From: Pollutimonas bauzanensis
GTDB lineage: Bacteria > Pseudomonadota > Gammaproteobacteria > Burkholderiales > Burkholderiaceae_B
DNA: 64,000 nucleotides
Reading direction: 5' to 3'
NCBI RefSeq assembly: GCF_900129885.1
Contig: NZ_FQXE01000011.1
Coordinates: forward strand, 1 to 64,000
Part shown: one piece after another, positions 19,330-34,353 of the stretch
Position numbering within the stretch: the first letter of the stretch is position 1
Layout: each line of letters opens with the position of its first letter
Notes under the pieces: generated by a model
The model's database searches: none
What the model was told of the DNA's origin: nothing
Seen by the model: only the letters and a program-made list of their open reading frames with translations
Position numbers and translations under genes: made by a program

Positions 19330-20202
19330 CTAGCGGCGCTGGCTCACCCGGGTCATGGCGGCCAGGCGCTGCAGCAGGGTGAGGTCCTGCTCATTCTTGA
19401 GCAGGGCGCCGGCCATCAAGGGCAAATCGCCTGTCGTGCTGCTGATATCCTTGGCCGATATGGCTTCGTTCAGCAGCAGCCGCAGCCAATCCAGGAATTC
19501 GGACGTGGACGGCTTTTTCTTCAGGCCCGGCGCTTCGCGCAGGGCAAAGAAGGTATCCAGCGCCGCGCGCAGCACGTCTTCCTTGATGCTGGGATAATGG
19601 ACCGCCACGATTTCCTGCATGGTGGCCCGGTCCGGGAAGCTGATGTAATGGAAAAAGCAGCGGCGCAAAAAAGCGTCGGGCAGGTCTTTTTCGTTGTTGG
19701 ACGTGATGATGATCAGCGGCCGGTGCTTGGCCTGCACGGTCTGGCGGGTTTCGTACACATGGAATTCCATGCGGTCCAGCTCGCGCAGCAGGTCGTTGGG
19801 GAATTCGATATCGGCCTTGTCGATTTCGTCGATCAGCATCACGACGGGCTCGTTGGCCTCGAAGGCTTGCCACAGCGTGCCTTTGACGATGTAGTTGCCG
19901 ATGTCGCGCACCTTCTCGTCGCCCAGTTGCGAATCGCGCAGCCGCGAGACGGCATCGTATTCGTACAGCCCCTGGTGCGCCTTGGTCGTGGACTTGATGT
20001 GCCATTGGAGCAGCGGGCGGTTGAGCGCCGCCGCGACTTCCTCGGCCAGCATGGTCTTGCCGGTGCCGGGCTCGCCCTTGATCAGCAAGGGACGCTGCAG
20101 CGTCAATGCGGCATTGACGGCCAGCTTCAGGTCATCGGTGGCGACATAGCGCTCGGTACCGGTGAAGCGCTCGGAAGGTAAAGCAGGGGCGGCAGAGGTC
20201 AT
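19330..20202 (-). CDS. MoxR-family AAA+ ATPase
   Basis: AAA+ ATPase of 290 residues expected to partner the downstream VWA protein in assembling or activating a protein complex. Walker A GEPGTGKT is at residues 43-50, Walker B/DE motif VMLIDEIDKADIEFPNDLLRELD begins near 121, and sensor 1 IIITSNNEKDLPDAFLRRCFF follows. It is the first gene of the MoxR-GNAT-VWA unit and divergent from the cytochrome c genes. Confidence 0.92.
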   Translation of the reverse strand: MTSAAPALPSERFTGTERYVATDDLKLAVNAALTLQRPLLIKGEPGTGKTMLAEEVAAALNRPLLQWHIKSTTKAHQGLYEYDAVSRLRDSQLGDEKVRDIGNYIVKGTLWQAFEANEPVVMLIDEIDKADIEFPNDLLRELDRMEFHVYETRQTVQAKHRPLIIITSNNEKDLPDAFLRRCFFHYISFPDRATMQEIVAVHYPSIKEDVLRAALDTFFALREAPGLKKKPSTSEFLDWLRLLLNEAISAKDISSTTGDLPLMAGALLKNEQDLTLLQRLAAMTRVSQRR

Positions 20203-20293
20203 TTATCTGGTTCCGTATTTGCAGTCAGTATTGCCAAGTTAAAGGGCATTCATGTATGGCGTGCTTCAATTATCGTACAATCTTCATTTTTCG

Positions 20294-20322
20294 TTGGTTG
20301 TTTGACATTAATCAACTATTAT
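20294..20322 (+). promoter_or_regulatory. Candidate promoter with an FNR-like box before the cytochrome c genes
   Basis: -35 TTGGTT (20294-20299) and -10 TATTAT (20317-20322) are 17 bp apart. TTGACATTAATCAA (20302-20315) between them matches the FNR/ANR site TTGAT-N4-ATCAA with one change. A factor bound there would block RNA polymerase, so it would repress rather than activate. No experimental support. Confidence 0.4.
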
Positions 20323-20344
20323 TCACTGCCTAACAAGAGCTATT

Positions 20345-20698
20345 ATGAAGCTGCGAACCCCCCTGACGCGCACTTTTGCTGCGCTGGCCGTTATGGCTTC
20401 CTGTGTGACGACGGGCCAAGCCCTTGCGGCGGACGCCGCGCCCGTGGGCGACGCCAAAGCCGCGCAAGCGAAAACTTCCATGTGCATAGGTTGCCACGGC
20501 ATCCCCGGCTACAAGGCGAGTTTCCCCGAGGTTTATCACGTGCCCATGATCGCCGGCCAGAACGCCGATTACATCGTCGCCGCGTTGAAGGAATACGCCA
20601 GCGGGTCGCGCTCCTTCCCCACCATGGAAGCCATCGCGCAAAGCCTGTCGCCGCAGGACATGGCCGATCTGGCCGCCTACTATTCCAGCCTTAAATAA
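20345..20698 (+). CDS. Periplasmic class I cytochrome c
   Basis: Small monoheme electron-transfer protein of 117 residues. A Sec signal peptide ends near the ALAADAAP site, then the heme-binding motif CIGCHG appears with VPMIAGQNADYIVAALKEYASG and LSPQDMADLAAYYSSLK, typical of cytochrome c4/c5-like domains. It is 12 nt upstream of a second small cytochrome c on the same strand, and the pair probably forms a short operon feeding or draining a terminal oxidase or dehydrogenase not in this window. Confidence 0.9.
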   Translation: MKLRTPLTRTFAALAVMASCVTTGQALAADAAPVGDAKAAQAKTSMCIGCHGIPGYKASFPEVYHVPMIAGQNADYIVAALKEYASGSRSFPTMEAIAQSLSPQDMADLAAYYSSLK

Positions 20699-20710
20699 TC
20701 GGGGGCCAGC

Positions 20711-21073
20711 ATGAAAAAAATCTCACTCGCTCTGGCGGCCTGCGCCATGTTCGCATTCGCTTCCGGCGCTTTTGCCGCCGACCTCGCCGCCGGCAAGGCC
20801 GCCTTCGACAAATACACCTGTGCCTCTTGCCACGGCGCCGACGCCAAGACTTCGGTCATGGCTTCATACCCGGTGCTGGCCGGCCAGCACGAAGACTATC
20901 TGCGGCATGCGCTGGGCGCCTACAAGCGCGGCGCCTCGGGCGCGCCGGCAACCGCCAATATCCGCAAGAACGCCATCATGGGCGCCATGGTGGCGCAACT
21001 GTCGCCCGCCGACATCGCCAATATCGCCGCCTGGCTCTCCAGCCTGCCGTCGCCATTGGCGGTGCGCAAGTAG
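20711..21073 (+). CDS. Periplasmic class I cytochrome c
   Basis: Second monoheme cytochrome c, 120 residues. The signal peptide MKKISLALAACAMFAFASGAFA is followed by the mature start ADLAAGKAAFDKYTCASCHG with the heme site CASCHG near residue 37, YPVLAGQHEDYLRHALGAYKRG and IMGAMVAQLSPADIANIAAWLSSL with candidate Met ligands. It is paralogous in layout to the upstream gene, and together they resemble a split di-heme cytochrome c4. Confidence 0.9.
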   Translation: MKKISLALAACAMFAFASGAFAADLAAGKAAFDKYTCASCHGADAKTSVMASYPVLAGQHEDYLRHALGAYKRGASGAPATANIRKNAIMGAMVAQLSPADIANIAAWLSSLPSPLAVRK

Positions 21074-21137
21074 TGGCTTGAGCCGCCGTCGGGTCGCGCC
21101 TTCCATGGGCAGACCCGATCCGCGCACTTGCCTGCAC

Positions 21138-21168
21138 GGGCGTCTCTTCGGGGGCGCCCTTCTTTTTT
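21138..21168 (+). terminator. Candidate terminator after the cytochrome c genes
   Basis: GGGCG (21138-21142) pairs with CGCCC (21155-21159), followed by TTC and six T. It lies 65 bp after the second cytochrome c gene. Confidence 0.55.
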
Positions 21169-21223
21169 GCCGCAGGGCCGACCAAGGCAAAAAGCGCCCC
21201 CGAGCGGCATGCGGGCCGCGAGC

Positions 21224-21652
21224 TTAATTCCGCGTGGCGTGGCGCCGTATCAATTCCAGGTATTTGTCGCTATCGAACGGCGTGCCCAGGCGCTGCGCTT
21301 CCCAGATGACTTCGCCCAAGGCTTCCATGATGATATGCGCCGCATCGTGGGCGCCGCGCGTGGCGAGCAGGCCCTGGAAGGCCGCCTTGATGCCGGGCGG
21401 CTGGTCCACCGACAATTGCTCATTGATGGCCAGGTGCATGGACAAATGCAGGAAGGGATTGGCGCGGCCTTGCTCGACCGGAAAATCGGCCTGCGCGTTG
21501 TCCGGATTTTCCAGATCGGCATGGTATTCCGGGTGCAGCTCGACCAGATCGGCGGCCATTGTTTCGAGGGGCGTCAGCACGCCGGCCGCCTTGCGCTTGG
21601 TCCACGCCTCGGTGAAGAACTGCCGCACCTGATCGCGCGATGGATTAAACAT
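21224..21652 (-). CDS. DUF1841 family protein
   Basis: Conserved 142-residue protein of unknown function found in beta- and gammaproteobacteria. The family start MFNPSRDQVRQFF is clear, so ATG 21652 was chosen over TTG 21658. Other conserved blocks are ELHPEYHADLENPDNAQADFPVEQGRANPFLHLSMHLAINEQLSVDQPPGI and DAAHIIMEALGEVIWEAQR. No signal peptide or membrane segment is seen. It is divergent from icd and convergent with the cytochrome genes. Confidence 0.88.
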   Translation of the reverse strand: MFNPSRDQVRQFFTEAWTKRKAAGVLTPLETMAADLVELHPEYHADLENPDNAQADFPVEQGRANPFLHLSMHLAINEQLSVDQPPGIKAAFQGLLATRGAHDAAHIIMEALGEVIWEAQRLGTPFDSDKYLELIRRHATRN

Positions 21653-21851
21653 AAGCAATCCTGTGGCAGGCCGCCACAGTGTTCAGTAAAACATTCATTT
21701 TAAGGCCTCTTGGACACCGCTGCCGGAAGCTGTATGCTTAAAGGTTAAAACCAGATCGCAAATTAGGCTAAACTACTCTTATATAAGACTGCACGGTTTT
21801 ACTTTTGTTTACCCCGATTTTCACTCCTTATGGAGCACAACTGGAGCATCC

Positions 21852-23108
<1,257 letters not shown>

Positions 23109-23141
23109 GACTGTCCACCGTGGTACACGGTAGTCTACGAA

Positions 23142-23172
23142 AACCCGCGAGCTGCAAGGCTTGCGGGTTTTT
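23142..23172 (+). terminator. Intrinsic terminator of icd
   Basis: AACCCGCGAGC (23142-23152) pairs with GCTTGCGGGTT (23159-23169) with one wobble, followed by a T-run. It lies 34 bp after the icd stop. A small palindrome ACCGTG-GTA-CACGGT precedes it. Confidence 0.85.
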
Positions 23173-23234
23173 GATGTTGGTCGTCCGGTATGGTGCTATC
23201 GGCGATGCTTTTTCCCGATATGCTGGATTGTGCA

Positions 23235-23267
23235 ATGCACCAAAATGGCTGCCCATGCCCCAAAATG
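23235..23267. repeat. Direct repeat ATGC(A/C)CCAAAATG with 20-bp period
   Basis: ATGCACCAAAATG (23235-23247) and ATGCCCCAAAATG (23255-23267) differ at one base and start exactly 20 bp apart, about two helical turns. The spacing suggests paired protein-binding sites on one DNA face. The GCACCA half-site resembles the NtrC consensus half (TGCACC...), which is only a hint. Confidence 0.4.
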
Positions 23268-23427
23268 TACGAAATCGGCATTAACATAGTGCATTCCCTA
23301 AGTGTTAGCTTATGCAAATTCATGCACAATGCGTTCCATGCAGGTGAGGAGACAAAGCCCTGCATGGGCAAAGCCGATAAATCGGTACATAAGAAAGTAG
23401 CAGGTCCCATAAAAAATATAAAAGTAC

Positions 23428-23456
23428 AAAGGCCGGCAATATCATTGCCGGCCTTT
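23428..23456 (-). terminator. Terminator of the SMR exporter gene
   Basis: A perfect 13-bp inverted repeat, AAAGGCCGGCAAT and ATTGCCGGCCTTT, surrounds ATC. On the minus strand it is followed by GTAC and a T/A-rich run including six T. It lies 40 bp after the SMR gene stop. Confidence 0.75.
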
Positions 23457-23496
23457 GTCATGCGCCGGCCATTCCGCGGCTCGGCGCCGTGCGCCG

Positions 23497-23826
23497 TCAA
23501 TGCATGGCCGACTTCGAAAATACATTCAGCACCACCACCCCGGCCACTATCATTCCTATGCCTATCAGGGCCGCCGTATCGAGCGTCTGCTTGAACATGA
23601 GATAGCCTATCAGCGAAATGGCGACTATGCCCGCGCCCGACCAGACCGCATAGGCAATGCCTACCGGGATGACCCGCAGGGTAAGCGCCAGGCAATAGAA
23701 GGCCAGCAGGTAGCCGGTTATGGTGATGAGCGTGGGATAAAGGCGGGTAAAACCTTCCGACGCCTTCAAGGCCGTGGTGGCGACGATTTCGGCGGCTATC
23801 GCAATAGCCAGATAAAGCCAGCTCAT
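23497..23826 (-). CDS. Small multidrug resistance (SMR) transporter, EmrE-like
   Basis: Four-helix inner-membrane proton antiporter of 109 residues. The essential glutamate lies in helix 1 (IAAEIVATTALKASEGFTRLYP), matching Glu14 of EmrE. IPVGIAYAVWSGAGIVAISL in helix 3 and VVVLNVFSKS at the end are also strongly EmrE-like, indicating export of cationic compounds such as quaternary ammoniums rather than the SugE/Gdx guanidinium branch. It precedes no obvious partner gene; the Smr-domain gene upstream (33 bp) is on the same strand. Confidence 0.92.
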   Translation of the reverse strand: MSWLYLAIAIAAEIVATTALKASEGFTRLYPTLITITGYLLAFYCLALTLRVIPVGIAYAVWSGAGIVAISLIGYLMFKQTLDTAALIGIGMIVAGVVVLNVFSKSAMH

Positions 23827-23859
23827 CTCAATCCTTTTGGTTTCTGGTCGTATGGCGGT

Positions 23860-25780
<1,921 letters not shown>

Positions 25781-25782
25781 CT

Positions 25783-28146
25783 ATGGCTAGATTACCTGCT
25801 ACCTCCCCACGCTCCTCGCGCAACGTGCGCAACGGGCCTTCTCCCCTGCAGTCCCGGCTGTCAGGCTTGCTGCGCGAAGCGCGCTGGATCGTCTTTGCGG
25901 CCCTCGCGGCCTGGCTCGGCCTGGTCCTGGCCAGTTGGGATCCCGCCGACCCCGCCTGGTCGCATTCGGTCCATGCCACCGCCACGCTGAACCGTGGCGG
26001 CACGCTGGGCGCGCATATCTCCGACTTCCTGCTCTTCCTGTTCGGCTATTCGGCCTGGCTATGGGTCGTGCTGCTGGCGCAGCGCGTCGCGGTGGGCTTT
26101 TACCGGCTGACCAGCGTCCTGCTGCCTAAATCCCAGCCGGAATCCTTGCCGCGCGTGCATTGGGAGGTCGGCGTCGGGTTTATCCTGATGTTCGTGGGCA
26201 TCATGGGCATCGAAGCATTGCAGCTGAAGCAATTCGGCGCCGCCGCCGAATTGCCGGCGGGCGCCGGCGGTCAATTGGGCAAATTGCTCGCCCACCTGAT
26301 GTCCCTGTCGCTGGGAACGACGGGCTGCACCCTGCTGCTGCTGGTGTTCGCCGCCGTGGGCGCCAGCCTGTTCTTCGGGTTTTCCTGGCTGCATTTGTCC
26401 GAACGGGTCGGCTCGGCCATCGAAAAAGCCGTGCGCCGCCTGTTCGAGCTGAAAGCCGCGCGCGAAGACCGCCGGGTGGGCGAGGCCAAAAAGGCCGAAC
26501 GCGATGAACTCGTGGTCGCCAAGCAGGAGCAGCTCGTGCACGAGCAGCCGGTGCGCATAGAGCCGGCCATCACCTCCGTGCCCAAATCGCCGAGGGTCGA
26601 AAAGGAAAAGCAGAAAGCGCTGTTCACCGCCCCGATCGAATCCGGCGGCTCGGGCGACCTGCCCGCCATCAGCCTCTTGGACATGCCGGTCGAACATCCC
26701 GAAACCGTGTCGCCGGAAACCATAGAATTCACCTCGCGGCTGATCGAGAAAAAGCTGTCCGACTTCGGCGTCAAGGCGGTGGTCGTATCGGCGCAGGCCG
26801 GCCCGGTGATTACGCGCTACGAGATCGAGCCGGCCACGGGTGTAAAGGGCAGCCAGATCGTCAATCTGGCCAAGGACCTGGCCCGCGCCCTGAGCCTGGT
26901 CAGCATCCGGGTGGTCGAAACCATACCGGGCAAGAACCTGATGGGACTGGAGCTGCCCAATGCCAAGCGGCAGATGGTCAAGCTGTCCGAAATCATCGGT
27001 TCGCAGACCTACCATGCCGGCGCTTCCATGCTGACCATGGCGCTGGGCAAGGACATTGCCGGCAACCCGGTCGTGGCCGACCTAGCCAAGATGCCTCACC
27101 TGCTGGTGGCCGGAACTACCGGGTCGGGCAAGTCGGTGGGCATCAACGCCATGATCCTGTCCTTGCTGTACAAGGCCGACGCGACCCAGGTGCGCCTGAT
27201 CCTCATCGATCCGAAAATGCTCGAAATGAGCGTCTACGAAGGCATCCCGCATTTGCTGGCGCCGGTGGTGACCGACATGCGCCATGCGGCCAACGCCCTG
27301 AACTGGTGCGTGGGGGAAATGGAAAAGCGCTATCGCCTGATGAGCAAAATGGGGGTGCGCAACCTGGCCGGCTACAACACCAAGATCCGCGAAGCCATAA
27401 AGCGCGAAGAACCCATCCCCAATCCGTTCTCGCTGACGCCCGATGCGCCCGAGCCCCTGTCGACATTGCCCATGATCGTGGTCGTGATCGATGAGCTGGC
27501 CGACCTGATGATGGTGGTGGGCAAGAAAATCGAAGAGCTCATTGCGCGCCTGGCCCAGAAGGCCCGGGCGGCCGGCATCCACCTGATATTGGCGACCCAG
27601 CGGCCCAGCGTCGATGTGATCACGGGCCTGATCAAGGCCAATATTCCCACCCGCATTGCCTTCCAGGTTTCGTCGAAGATCGATTCCCGCACCATTCTCG
27701 ACCAGATGGGCGCGGAAGCCTTGCTGGGGCAGGGCGACATGCTTTATCTGCCGCCCGGCTCCGGTTTCCCCACCCGCGTGCATGGCGCGTTCGTGCACGA
27801 CGACGAAGTCCACCGCGTGGTGGAGTCCCTCAAGCAGCAAGGCGAGCCCAACTATATCGAAGGCCTGCTTGAAGGCGCGCTCGAGGGCGAGACCGGCGAT
27901 GGCCTGGGCGGCGTGACGGGTTTCGCCGACGCGGAATCGGATCCGCTCTACGACCAGGCGGTCGAAGTCATCCTCAAGAACCGGCGGGCTTCCATTTCTT
28001 CGGTCCAGCGCCATTTGCGCATCGGCTACAACCGGGCGGCCCGTTTGCTGGAACAAATGGAGCAGGCCGGCCTGGTCTCGGCCATGCAGTCCAATGGCAA
28101 TCGTGAAATTCTGTCTCCAGCGGGGAATGCGTCCAATGAAGATTAA
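25783..28146 (+). CDS. ftsK: DNA translocase FtsK
   Basis: Septal DNA pump that clears and aligns chromosome termini at division. The 787-residue protein has four N-terminal membrane segments (about residues 30-200), a short charged linker, the alpha/beta motor with Walker A GTTGSGKS at residues 444-451 and Walker [13 protein letters not shown], and a C-terminal gamma winged helix ([23 protein letters not shown]) for recognising KOPS. The linker is shorter than that of E. coli FtsK. Its end overlaps lolA by 11 nt. Confidence 0.97.
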   Translation: MARLPATSPRSSRNVRNGPSPLQSRLSGLLREARWIVFAALAAWLGLVLASWDPADPAWSHSVHATATLNRGGTLGAHISDFLLFLFGYSAWLWVVLLAQRVAVGFYRLTSVLLPKSQPESLPRVHWEVGVGFILMFVGIMGIEALQLKQFGAAAELPAGAGGQLGKLLAHLMSLSLGTTGCTLLLLVFAAVGASLFFGFSWLHLSERVGSAIEKAVRRLFELKAAREDRRVGEAKKAERDELVVAKQEQLVHEQPVRIEPAITSVPKSPRVEKEKQKALFTAPIESGGSGDLPAISLLDMPVEHPETVSPETIEFTSRLIEKKLSDFGVKAVVVSAQAGPVITRYEIEPATGVKGSQIVNLAKDLARALSLVSIRVVETIPGKNLMGLELPNAKRQMVKLSEIIGSQTYHAGASMLTMALGKDIAGNPVVADLAKMPHLLVAGTTGSGKSVGINAMILSLLYKADATQVRLILIDPKMLEMSVYEGIPHLLAPVVTDMRHAANALNWCVGEMEKRYRLMSKMGVRNLAGYNTKIREAIKREEPIPNPFSLTPDAPEPLSTLPMIVVVIDELADLMMVVGKKIEELIARLAQKARAAGIHLILATQRPSVDVITGLIKANIPTRIAFQVSSKIDSRTILDQMGAEALLGQGDMLYLPPGSGFPTRVHGAFVHDDEVHRVVESLKQQGEPNYIEGLLEGALEGETGDGLGGVTGFADAESDPLYDQAVEVILKNRRASISSVQRHLRIGYNRAARLLEQMEQAGLVSAMQSNGNREILSPAGNASNED

Positions 28147-28768
28147 ACAGGCGGCCCGGGTGTTCCTGGCGGCGCTGCTGGCGGCCGGCCCCTTGTCGGC
28201 CTGGCCGGCCGATGCGCCGGCGCAATTGCGCGACTTCGCCGCCAAGGTGAATTCGGGCACGGGCCAGTTCACCCAGCAGACCATAGGCGCCAAGGGCGAG
28301 GGCAAGCGTCCCCAGTCGGGCGAATTTTCGTTCAAGCGCCCCGGCCAGTTCAAATGGGCCGTCAAAAAGCCTTACGAACAATTGATCGTATCCGACGGCA
28401 AGCTGGTGTACCAGTACGACCCTGATCTGGCCCAGGTGACCGAGCGCAAGGTGGACCAGTCCATAGGCGCTTCGCCAGCCGCCATATTGTTTGGTTCGGG
28501 CTCGCTGGACGAGGCTTTCTCGATCGCGGCCCTGCCCGGCAAGGATGGGCTGGACTGGTTGCGCGCCACGCCGCGCAGCGCCGACGCGGGCTTTACGCAT
28601 GTGGATATCGGTTTTCAAGGCAATCTGCCCGCGCGGCTGGAACTGCTGGATTCCTTCGGCCAGACCACGCGCATCGAGCTCAGCCATATCGCGGCCAATC
28701 CCGATCTGGCGTCGGGCGAATTCAGGTTCGTCCCCCCCAAGGGCGTCGATGTGGTCAAAATGCAATAG
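28136..28768 (+). CDS. lolA: Outer-membrane lipoprotein carrier protein LolA
   Basis: Periplasmic chaperone that carries lipoproteins from LolCDE to LolB. A signal peptide ([24 protein letters not shown]) precedes [55 protein letters not shown], all typical of LolA. ATG 28136 was chosen because it places the signal peptide at the N-terminus and has GGGGA upstream; it overlaps the ftsK stop (ATGAAGATTAA). Length is 210 residues. Confidence 0.95.
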   Translation: MKIKQAARVFLAALLAAGPLSAWPADAPAQLRDFAAKVNSGTGQFTQQTIGAKGEGKRPQSGEFSFKRPGQFKWAVKKPYEQLIVSDGKLVYQYDPDLAQVTERKVDQSIGASPAAILFGSGSLDEAFSIAALPGKDGLDWLRATPRSADAGFTHVDIGFQGNLPARLELLDSFGQTTRIELSHIAANPDLASGEFRFVPPKGVDVVKMQ

Positions 28769-28843
28769 CATTGCGGTCTGCCAGCAATGGCTGGCCGGGG
28801 CCCGGCCGGCGGGTCGCCAGCACAAGGCGTTTGGAATAGTTTC

Positions 28844-31668
<2,825 letters not shown>

Positions 31669-31682
31669 AGCCGGCGGGCATG

Positions 31683-31710
31683 AAAAAAGCCGCGGATTGC
31701 GGCTTTTTTT
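31683..31710 (+). terminator. Intrinsic terminator of serS
   Basis: AAAAAAGCCGC - GGATT - GCGGCTTTTTTT lies 15 bp after the serS stop and just ahead of the convergent small secreted-protein gene. The A-run on the other side makes it suitable for both directions. Confidence 0.9.
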
Positions 31711-31734
31711 CCTGCTGGCGCTGCCCTGGGCAGC

Positions 31735-32037
31735 TCAGCGGCCCCGATGGCCGCGATCATGGTGGCGGTTTCCCTGCTTGTAATAGTTCCTGTCGTACCG
31801 GGCTTCGCGGTAGCCTTCGCGGTAATAGCGCGGGCCATACACCGGCCGGTAGCGGCGCTCGGGCACGATGATCACGCGCGGCGGCGCCACATACCTGACG
31901 GGCGGATAATAGTAATCCGGCGTGCTGTATATCACTCCGGGCACTCCGACCGAAATGTCGACATTCACCCGCGCCATGGCGGCTGTCGAACCCAGCATCG
32001 CCAATCCGGCCGCAGCCGCTAATAACAGTCGTTTCAT
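31735..32037 (-). CDS. Small secreted Tyr/Arg-rich protein of unknown function
   Basis: 100-residue protein with a clear signal peptide (KRLLLAAAAGLAMLGSTAAMA). The mature part contains GVPGVIYSTPDYYYPPVRYVAPPRV, then YRPVYGPRYYREGYREARYDRNYY and a basic His/Arg tail. The Val/Pro/Tyr spacing resembles PXPV-repeat or YXWWG-type small periplasmic proteins seen in Alcaligenaceae and Burkholderiaceae. No function can be assigned. It has serS on one side and the polysaccharide locus on the other, with no evident link to either. Confidence 0.75.
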   Translation of the reverse strand: MKRLLLAAAAGLAMLGSTAAMARVNVDISVGVPGVIYSTPDYYYPPVRYVAPPRVIIVPERRYRPVYGPRYYREGYREARYDRNYYKQGNRHHDRGHRGR

Positions 32038-32229
32038 GTCAGCACCTTATCGTTAGTCTGATGGGGCTATTGTGTCCGGCTTCCGGTTTCACAACTGTTA
32101 GCCGCGAGGGCCAAAGCGCATCAAAACGCAACAATTCCCGGCCCAAGGCGCAGGGCGCTTACGTTTCATAACTTCTGTCTGGATTATATTACATGCCGGC
32201 TAGGGGTAAATACCGCCCATGGGCGCCAT

Positions 32230-34353
32230 TCATACCTCGAAGCGGGCGATTTCGGAGCGCAGCGAGGGCGCCCGGCGCTGGGCCGCGCCGGCGAGCATGC
32301 TGGCGGCGGCCTGCTGCAGGTGAATCCAGTCCACCATTTCTTCGTCGGGCTGAAAGCCATCGACCAGTTCCAGGAACAGCTCGCGTATGCGTGGATAGTT
32401 GTCGTACTTGACGGCATTGCCGAGCTCGGCCAAGGCCGACTTGAGGCGCTCCCATTCGATCCGTTTTTCATTGGCGCGCATGATCATCGGATGTTCGGTC
32501 GGGCTCACGTTGTCGCCGATCAGCAGTTCTTCGTAGAGTTTTTCGCCGGGCCGCAATCCGACGAAATCGATCGCGATGTCTCCCTCCGGGTTCTGGGCGC
32601 TGCGTACGCTCAAGCCCGAAAGCAAGATCATTTTCTTTGCCAGGTCGGCGATTTTTACCGGCTCGCCCATATCCAGCACGAACACGTCCCCGCCCAGCCC
32701 CATTGCGCCCGCCTGGATCACCAACTGGGCCGCTTCGGGTATCGTCATGAAATAGCGCGTGATCTCGGGATGGGTGACGGTTACCGGCCCGCCGGCGCGT
32801 ATCTGCTGGCGAAAGAGCGGAATCACCGAACCGGACGATCCCAGCACATTGCCGAAGCGCACCATGGTGAAGCGCGTGCGATTCGGCATGGGCTGCTCGC
32901 CGGCGCTGCCGTAAAGGCGGGGCATGGATTCGCATGCCAGGGCCTGCAGCACGAGTTCGGCCAGGCGCTTGGTGCCTCCCATGACATTCGTCGGGCGCAC
33001 GGCCTTGTCCGTCGAGATCAGCACGAAATTGCCGACGCCCGCCCTGATCGCGGCCTGGGCCGAGTACAGGGTGCCGAAAATATTATTGATGACGCCCTCG
33101 GCGATATTGCGCTCCACCATGGGCACGTGCTTGTACGCGGCGGCATGGTAGACGGTGTCGACTTGCCATATCGACATCACGTCGAACAGGCGTTCCTGGT
33201 TGCGCACCGAGCTGAGCACCGGTATGACGCGTATATCCAGGCCCGCATAGCGTATATAGGCTTCGAGTTCGCCCTGGACGCTGTACAGATTGAATTCGCC
33301 CTGTTCAAAGAGTATCAGCGTGCGGGGTTCGCTCTGCACTATCTGGCGGCACAATTCCGCGCCTATCGAGCCGCCCGCGCCCGTCACCATGACCACCTGG
33401 CCGCGTATGCAGCGTTCAAAAAGCTGCCTGTCGGGCTGGACGGGGTCGCGCCCCAGCAAGTCCGAGATGCCCACTTCGCGCAGATCCTGGACCTGGACGC
33501 GGCCGCTGGCCAAGTCCATGAAGCCCGGAACCGTGCGGACGCTGAAAGGGTAGGGAGCCAGGAGATTGACGATCTCCGCGCGCCGGGCGCGGGAAGCCGA
33601 AGGAATGGCCAACAGCACTTCCTGGGCTTTCTTCTCCTTCATCAGGCGCGCCAGGTCATCGGGCCCGTATACCGGCAGGCCGGCCATGACCCGCCCGGAC
33701 AAGTCGAGATTGTCGTCGATGAAAGCCACGGGATGCCGTTCATTGCCCAGGCGCAAGGCCATCAGCAACTGGTTGCCGGCATCGCCCGCGCCATAGATAG
33801 CCACGCGCATTTTTGCGCCCGGGCCGGGGTTGGCATGAAGGAATGAGCCGGCATGCAAATTGAAAGGCATGCCGCGGAAGTATTGCCGCATTGCCAGGCG
33901 CAGGCCGGCAATGAACATCAGGCTTAACAGCCAGTAGATAATCACGATGGAGCGCGGAATGATGGCGGGCGGCTCGGGGTAAAGAAAAATCGCGAGGCCC
34001 AGCAGAACGGCCGATGCGCTGATGGCCAGCGCGATCGTGGCCAGCGCCTGGTAGCCGACGTAGCGCATGACGGCCCGATACAGGCCGAAGCGGACGAACA
34101 CCGGCACGGTCAACAGCGGCGCGGCGATAAACAGCCAGGCATGCCCGCCGAACGGCTGCGCCCCGTAAAAATCATCCAGACGCAGGTAAAACGCCAGCCA
34201 GAGGGCGAACCATATCAGGCATGTGTCGACGACGATTTGCAGCAGGCGTTTCTGCTTGCGGGGCAAGGCCAGCAGCCGTTTGCGCAAAGTGCTTGTCTTG
34301 CCGGAGGCGCTCGGCGCCACCGCAGGCTTGCGGCTGGCAGCGATGTAGTCCAT
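32230..34353 (-). CDS. Membrane-bound nucleotide-sugar 4,6-dehydratase (WbpM/CapD/FlaA1-like)
   Basis: Predicted UDP-GlcNAc 4,6-dehydratase giving a 4-keto-6-deoxy sugar for QuiNAc- or FucNAc-type residues. Four N-terminal membrane segments span about residues 38-155, a first nucleotide-binding fold (VAIYGAGDAG, 185-194) is vestigial, and the extended SDR domain starts at VMVTGAGGSIGAELC (321-335). ISTDKAVRPTNVMGGTKR carries the active-site SxMxK-type residues, Met458 and Lys462. Length is 707 residues, above the roughly 640-660 usual for WbpM and its relatives, mainly through the N-terminus. Divergent from the UDP-sugar dehydrogenase operon. Confidence 0.92.
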   Translation of the reverse strand: MDYIAASRKPAVAPSASGKTSTLRKRLLALPRKQKRLLQIVVDTCLIWFALWLAFYLRLDDFYGAQPFGGHAWLFIAAPLLTVPVFVRFGLYRAVMRYVGYQALATIALAISASAVLLGLAIFLYPEPPAIIPRSIVIIYWLLSLMFIAGLRLAMRQYFRGMPFNLHAGSFLHANPGPGAKMRVAIYGAGDAGNQLLMALRLGNERHPVAFIDDNLDLSGRVMAGLPVYGPDDLARLMKEKKAQEVLLAIPSASRARRAEIVNLLAPYPFSVRTVPGFMDLASGRVQVQDLREVGISDLLGRDPVQPDRQLFERCIRGQVVMVTGAGGSIGAELCRQIVQSEPRTLILFEQGEFNLYSVQGELEAYIRYAGLDIRVIPVLSSVRNQERLFDVMSIWQVDTVYHAAAYKHVPMVERNIAEGVINNIFGTLYSAQAAIRAGVGNFVLISTDKAVRPTNVMGGTKRLAELVLQALACESMPRLYGSAGEQPMPNRTRFTMVRFGNVLGSSGSVIPLFRQQIRAGGPVTVTHPEITRYFMTIPEAAQLVIQAGAMGLGGDVFVLDMGEPVKIADLAKKMILLSGLSVRSAQNPEGDIAIDFVGLRPGEKLYEELLIGDNVSPTEHPMIMRANEKRIEWERLKSALAELGNAVKYDNYPRIRELFLELVDGFQPDEEMVDWIHLQQAAASMLAGAAQRRAPSLRSEIARFEV

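Larger units (their letters stand above)
23109..23496. other. Intergenic region between icd and the SMR exporter gene
   Basis: This 388-bp stretch lies between convergent genes. It holds the icd terminator, a pair of 13-bp near-identical direct repeats at 23235-23247 and 23255-23267, and a terminator for the SMR gene at 23428-23456. No protein-coding gene with a ribosome-binding site and family support was seen. The 250 bp between the two terminators has no assigned function; a small RNA is possible but unproven. Confidence 0.5.
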
